Positions 5,522 to 8,198 of a stretch of 8,198 bases of DNA are shown piece by piece. Source of the DNA: Elusimicrobiota bacterium (GTDB taxonomy: Bacteria > Elusimicrobiota > Elusimicrobia > JACQJN01); the NCBI GenBank assembly GCA_016205045.1, contig JACQJM010000088.1:1-8198 (forward strand), written 5' to 3'. The notes under the pieces are model-generated. The model had not been told where the DNA came from. It made no database searches and saw only the letters and a list, made by a program, of their open reading frames with translations. Both the position numbers and the translations under genes were made by a program. Every line of letters starts with the position of its first letter. The stretch's first letter is position 1.

Positions 5522-6604
5522 TCAAACAACGGCGGCTGCGGAGCGTCCCCCCAAGAGGGATTTGATGGCCTCGGGGCTATGGGCTTTAGAAAGACCTTCT
5601 TCGGATGAGATCTGCCCCTGACGGATCAGTTCGGCGATGGAACGATCCATGGAAACCATCCCGAATTTAGCCCCCGTCTCGATGGCGTTGTAGATCATGT
5701 GTGTCTTTCCTTCCCGGATCAAGTTGGTGATAGCGGGGGTAGCGACCATGAGTTCCCGGGCTGCCACGCGCCCCCGGCCATCTTGGCGAGGAAGAAGAAT
5801 TTGGGAGATGACCCCTTGGAGGGTGGCTGCCAGCTGAACCCGAATCTGCTGTTGCTGATGGGGAGGAAAAACATCGATGATTCGGTCAACGGTGGAGGGA
5901 GCATCTTGAGTGTGGAGAGTTCCGAAACAGAGATGGCCCGTTTCGGCCGCGGTGATCGCCAATGAAATAGTTTCCAGATCTCGCATTTCTCCCACCAGGA
6001 TCACGTCCGGGTCCTGACGCAGGGAATGGCGCAGTGCATCGTTAAAAGATTTGGTTTGTTGCCCCACCTCCCGCTGGCGGATGATGGATTTCTTGCTTTC
6101 ATACACAAACTCAATGGGATCTTCGATGGTAAGGATATGATCGGTATATTTTTGGTTGATGAGCTCTATCAGACAAGCCAGGGTTGTGGACTTTCCCGCC
6201 CCGGTGGGACCCGTGACCAAAACTAATCCACGCGGCAGCTCTGAAAGGTTGATCATGGGAGGGGTCAACTTAAGATCCTCGGGGGCTGGGATTTTAGAAG
6301 AGATGACGCGCATCACCGATTCCACGCCGTTTTTCTGTAGAAGCACATTCATGCGGAACCGGGAGAAATTGGGAATAGCAAACGAGCAGTCCAGTTCCCA
6401 CTTTTCCTCGAATTTGGTGCGTTGCTCTTCATTGAGGGCGGAGTAGACGAGGCGTTTGGATTCTTCCAGGGTGATCATGGAAAATCCCGGAATTTCCATG
6501 ACCTCCCCATTGAGACGCATCATGGGGGGCTTCCCAATCACCAGATGAATATCGCTGGCGCCTTTTTCTACGGCTGTCTTCAGGATTTCAACCAATTCCG
6601 CCAT
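5522..6604 (-). CDS. pilT: Type IV pilus twitching motility / retraction ATPase PilT
   Basis: PilT is the hexameric cytoplasmic ATPase that depolymerises type IV pili at the inner membrane. At 360 residues it is of normal family length. Motifs in order are ASDIHL (16-21), Walker A GPTGAGKST (132-140), the Asp box TIEDPIEF (159-166), Walker B ILVGEMRD (202-209) and the His box TGHLCFGTLHT (222-232). The C-terminal AITNLIREGK (291-300) corresponds to the PilT hallmark AIRNLIRE, here with Thr for the first Arg. This motif and the lack of a long N-terminal extension or zinc-binding cysteines separate it from PilB assembly ATPases. The ATG lies 14 bases after the stop of the LytR_C gene. No other pilus gene is in the window. 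Confidence 0.96.
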   Translation of the reverse strand: MAELVEILKTAVEKGASDIHLVIGKPPMMRLNGEVMEIPGFSMITLEESKRLVYSALNEEQRTKFEEKWELDCSFAIPNFSRFRMNVLLQKNGVESVMRVISSKIPAPEDLKLTPPMINLSELPRGLVLVTGPTGAGKSTTLACLIELINQKYTDHILTIEDPIEFVYESKKSIIRQREVGQQTKSFNDALRHSLRQDPDVILVGEMRDLETISLAITAAETGHLCFGTLHTQDAPSTVDRIIDVFPPHQQQQIRVQLAATLQGVISQILLPRQDGRGRVAARELMVATPAITNLIREGKTHMIYNAIETGAKFGMVSMDRSIAELIRQGQISSEEGLSKAHSPEAIKSLLGGRSAAAVV

Positions 6605-6618
6605 AGTTTTTGCCGGGG

Positions 6619-7542
6619 CTATTTTAGCAAATAATCGGAACCCAAGATGATGCTCACATCAACAAAGCGTTGAGGGTCTATCTCGGTCCACACCTCTTTG
6701 TCTTGGAACTCCGCGAGCTGCTGTATTTTCAGGGCCGCGGCCCAATCTCCCGAGCGATCTAAAAGTTTTGTCTCAGGGATAAGGGATTTATAATTGCCCG
6801 TGTAAACCACATCGATTCCTTGCATGCGCAAATTTTTGGTGAGCTCCTGCCCCAGCCGGGCTTTTCCGGAGCCATTGAGAATTTCTACGGCGACTGCTTT
6901 GTGGTCCTCCCGGGAGACGGGGGATTTTCCGAAACGCCGGATCAAAAGAGGGATCTGTTCCGCCTTCTCTGGCAATGAAGCGGGACGGATATTTTGGGGT
7001 GGAATTTGAGTCGCCTCTATGCCGAGTAGTAAAAGATCATAAAGGCCAATGCCCGAGTTTTGTTGTCGGATGTCGTGGGCGATCTTCCACACTATTCCGT
7101 GAGAAGCCGAATGCCGAGTCCATCCGGACAGAAAGTTTTTGATGTGTTTAGTAAAACTTTCCGCAGAAAAGGTGAGTTGAGGATAGTTTAAAACGAGAGG
7201 GGAAAAGGAAGTTCCCGGATTCTCTTGCAAAAGTGCGTTTTTTAAAGCAGCTATCCCCTCACCCGCAGAGTGTTTTGGGTGTTTTCTCGAACCAGATGAG
7301 AAGAGAACCGGCTTAGGTTTCTCGATAAAAACAAGATCCAGGGTTTGGGTTTGGGGTCCGTAGTTTAAAAATAAAGAGGGCTGAGCATAAAGAACTCCTT
7401 GGATTTCGCGGGAGGAGAGCCGGGGGGCGATGGAAGAATGGGCATGAAGAAAGCTGGCGATGAGGCAGAGGAGGGCGACACCCGCGAGCATTTTTCGCTC
7501 CGCCTGAGAAGCTCTTAAGAGTGGCGCTGGTATTGTTTCCAT
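6619..7542 (-). CDS. Membrane-anchored LytR_C-domain protein with degenerate LCP-like region
   Basis: From the ATG at 7542 the protein has 307 residues: a short basic N-terminus, one hydrophobic anchor (about 18-34, MLAGVALLCLIASFLHA), a middle region, and a C-terminal LytR_C domain (about 216-303). That domain has AVEILNGSGKARLGQELTKN, LRMQGIDVVYTGN, LLDRSGD and VDVSIILGSDYL. The middle region ends in GLYDLLLLGIEATQIPPQNI, resembling the end of LCP (LytR-CpsA-Psr) domains, but the catalytic Arg/Asp motifs of LCP phosphotransferases are not recognisable. It may be a non-catalytic envelope protein. Start choice is open. A GTG at 7569 extends it further into yqeK. An ATG at 7491, with AGGCGGAG six bases upstream, would start at the anchor itself. 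The 7542 start keeps positive charges before the anchor and overlaps yqeK by 28 nt. Confidence 0.75.
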   Translation of the reverse strand: METIPAPLLRASQAERKMLAGVALLCLIASFLHAHSSIAPRLSSREIQGVLYAQPSLFLNYGPQTQTLDLVFIEKPKPVLFSSGSRKHPKHSAGEGIAALKNALLQENPGTSFSPLVLNYPQLTFSAESFTKHIKNFLSGWTRHSASHGIVWKIAHDIRQQNSGIGLYDLLLLGIEATQIPPQNIRPASLPEKAEQIPLLIRRFGKSPVSREDHKAVAVEILNGSGKARLGQELTKNLRMQGIDVVYTGNYKSLIPETKLLDRSGDWAAALKIQQLAEFQDKEVWTEIDPQRFVDVSIILGSDYLLK

Positions 7543-8198
7543 AGCGAGAGAGTTAAAGGATGCAACCACTGACCCCGAGATTGTACATATTTCATCTTGG
7601 TCCGAATGGCCATTTTCATGGCGCGATTCAAATCATGAAGAGCGATTTTGTGCAGGGTGCGGGCTTCCTTAAAATCTCTGTCTTCTGAAGCGATATCCGC
7701 TAAGTAGAGGATTTTTTCCAGGGTGGTCATGCGGGGTCTGCCCAGGGTGTGATGCCGAATGGCGTTGAGGATCTGAGAATCTATAATGCCGAATTTTTTC
7801 CGCGCTATATCGGCGCTGATGGTGGCATGGGCCAAAATCGGCTGATGGGAAAGAGCTTGTTTCTTTTGAGGTATTTTCAAGCGCCGGCGTTGGGCATAAG
7901 CCACCATGCGGGGGAGGGAAAGGGACCGCCCCGCGTCATGGAGTAACGCTGCGATATGGGCCTTATGAATATCCTGGTGATGCTTTCGGGCCAATGTCTG
8001 CGCCAGTTGGGAAACGGCGAGGGTATGGCGGTATCGGTTGGGGTGAAGATGCGATTTAAGCCAGGCATGGATGGGTTGGTCGTAGAGGCCTTTTTTATGG
8101 ATATATCTCCATACCGTCTTAGGAATGGAAGGGGGATGTTCTCCGTTTTGCAAGGATTCTCTGATTCGAGTGGAGGAAATGTCCGGGAAGAGTCCAGG
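7515..8198 (-). CDS. NadD-YqeK fusion (nicotinate-nucleotide adenylyltransferase C-terminus + HD-domain Ap4A hydrolase), 5' partial
   Basis: The frame is open to the right edge, giving 227 visible residues. The first ~39 (PGLFPDISSTRIRESLQNGE, then PKTVWRYIHKKGLYD) are the canonical NadD C-terminus, including the IS-T-IR motif that contacts ATP and the final GLY. With no stop the frame passes into a YqeK domain. Its HD-type metal ligands are H58 (RYRHTL), H87-D88 (ALLHDAGR), H124 (ILAHATIS), H149-H150 (IRHHTLGRP) and D168 (LYLADIASEDRDF). NadD makes deamido-NAD from nicotinate mononucleotide and ATP; YqeK-family enzymes hydrolyse Ap4A symmetrically to two ADP. The genes are adjacent in many bacteria and, as I recall, fused in mycoplasmas. 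A TTG at 8153 could start a separate YqeK, but it lies inside the NadD motif and is not credible. The NadD catalytic domain is outside the window. Confidence 0.88.
   Translation of the reverse strand, partial: PGLFPDISSTRIRESLQNGEHPPSIPKTVWRYIHKKGLYDQPIHAWLKSHLHPNRYRHTLAVSQLAQTLARKHHQDIHKAHIAALLHDAGRSLSLPRMVAYAQRRRLKIPQKKQALSHQPILAHATISADIARKKFGIIDSQILNAIRHHTLGRPRMTTLEKILYLADIASEDRDFKEARTLHKIALHDLNRAMKMAIRTKMKYVQSRGQWLHPLTLSLWKQYQRHS

Noticed and set aside
4919..5608. 229-codon open frame on the plus strand opposite the cyclic-nucleotide-binding gene
   Set aside because: It is antisense to a gene with clear domain motifs, shows no recognisable domain, and spans the end of pilT. It is a by-product of codon bias.
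8109..8153. TTG at 8153 as the start of a separate YqeK protein
   Set aside because: The codon falls within the conserved NadD C-terminal motif and the frame is open upstream with further NadD residues, so a fusion is the simpler reading.

Overview
The window holds eight recognisable bacterial genes in two convergent blocks, plus the tail of a ninth reading frame at the left edge. It looks like chromosomal DNA of a free-living, probably Gram-negative-type bacterium with type IV pili (PilT) and the C5 heme/tetrapyrrole route (HemB, HemL). Several genes carry short heptanucleotide arrays, seen in protein as strings such as 'GTWNLE', 'TTHDS' and 'PHPLPQGERE'. From memory such strings recur in proteins of some uncultured lineages (for example Omnitrophota), so I favour a candidate-phylum genome assembled from a metagenome. 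That placement is a weak inference and no marker here fixes the phylum.

Left block, plus strand (1-2663): a short 3' end of an open frame (3-119); a 106-bp inverted heptamer-repeat element (73-178); the C-terminal ~190 residues of HemB (191-757) with no N-terminal half in frame; a small one-domain EamA/DMT membrane protein (758-1186); a second inverted heptamer element (1190-1286); and HemL (1218-2663), whose only available start codon lies inside that element. HemL and HemB act in one pathway: HemL makes 5-aminolevulinate and HemB condenses two of these to porphobilinogen.

Right block, minus strand (8198 down to 2572), is one tight run of genes: a NadD-YqeK fusion (N-terminus outside the window), a LytR_C-domain envelope protein with a degenerate LCP-like region, the retraction ATPase PilT, a cyclic-nucleotide-binding plus GAF-like protein, the ribosome silencing factor RsfS, and ArgS. 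Junctions range from a 28-nt overlap to a 14-nt gap, so these are very probably co-transcribed. nadD-yqeK-lytR-rsfS is a familiar bacterial grouping; pilT and the cyclic-nucleotide sensor are inserted in it. ArgS carries an in-frame 23-residue insertion made of a hairpin repeat and a third heptamer array.

The two blocks meet tail to tail with a 92-nt overlap: the last ~30 codons of hemL are antisense to the end of argS. No intergenic stretch over 300 bases exists, and no rRNA, tRNA, CRISPR array, insertion sequence or clear intrinsic terminator was seen. The most interesting theme is the set of three different heptamer-array elements, each lying within, or at the end of, a coding gene.
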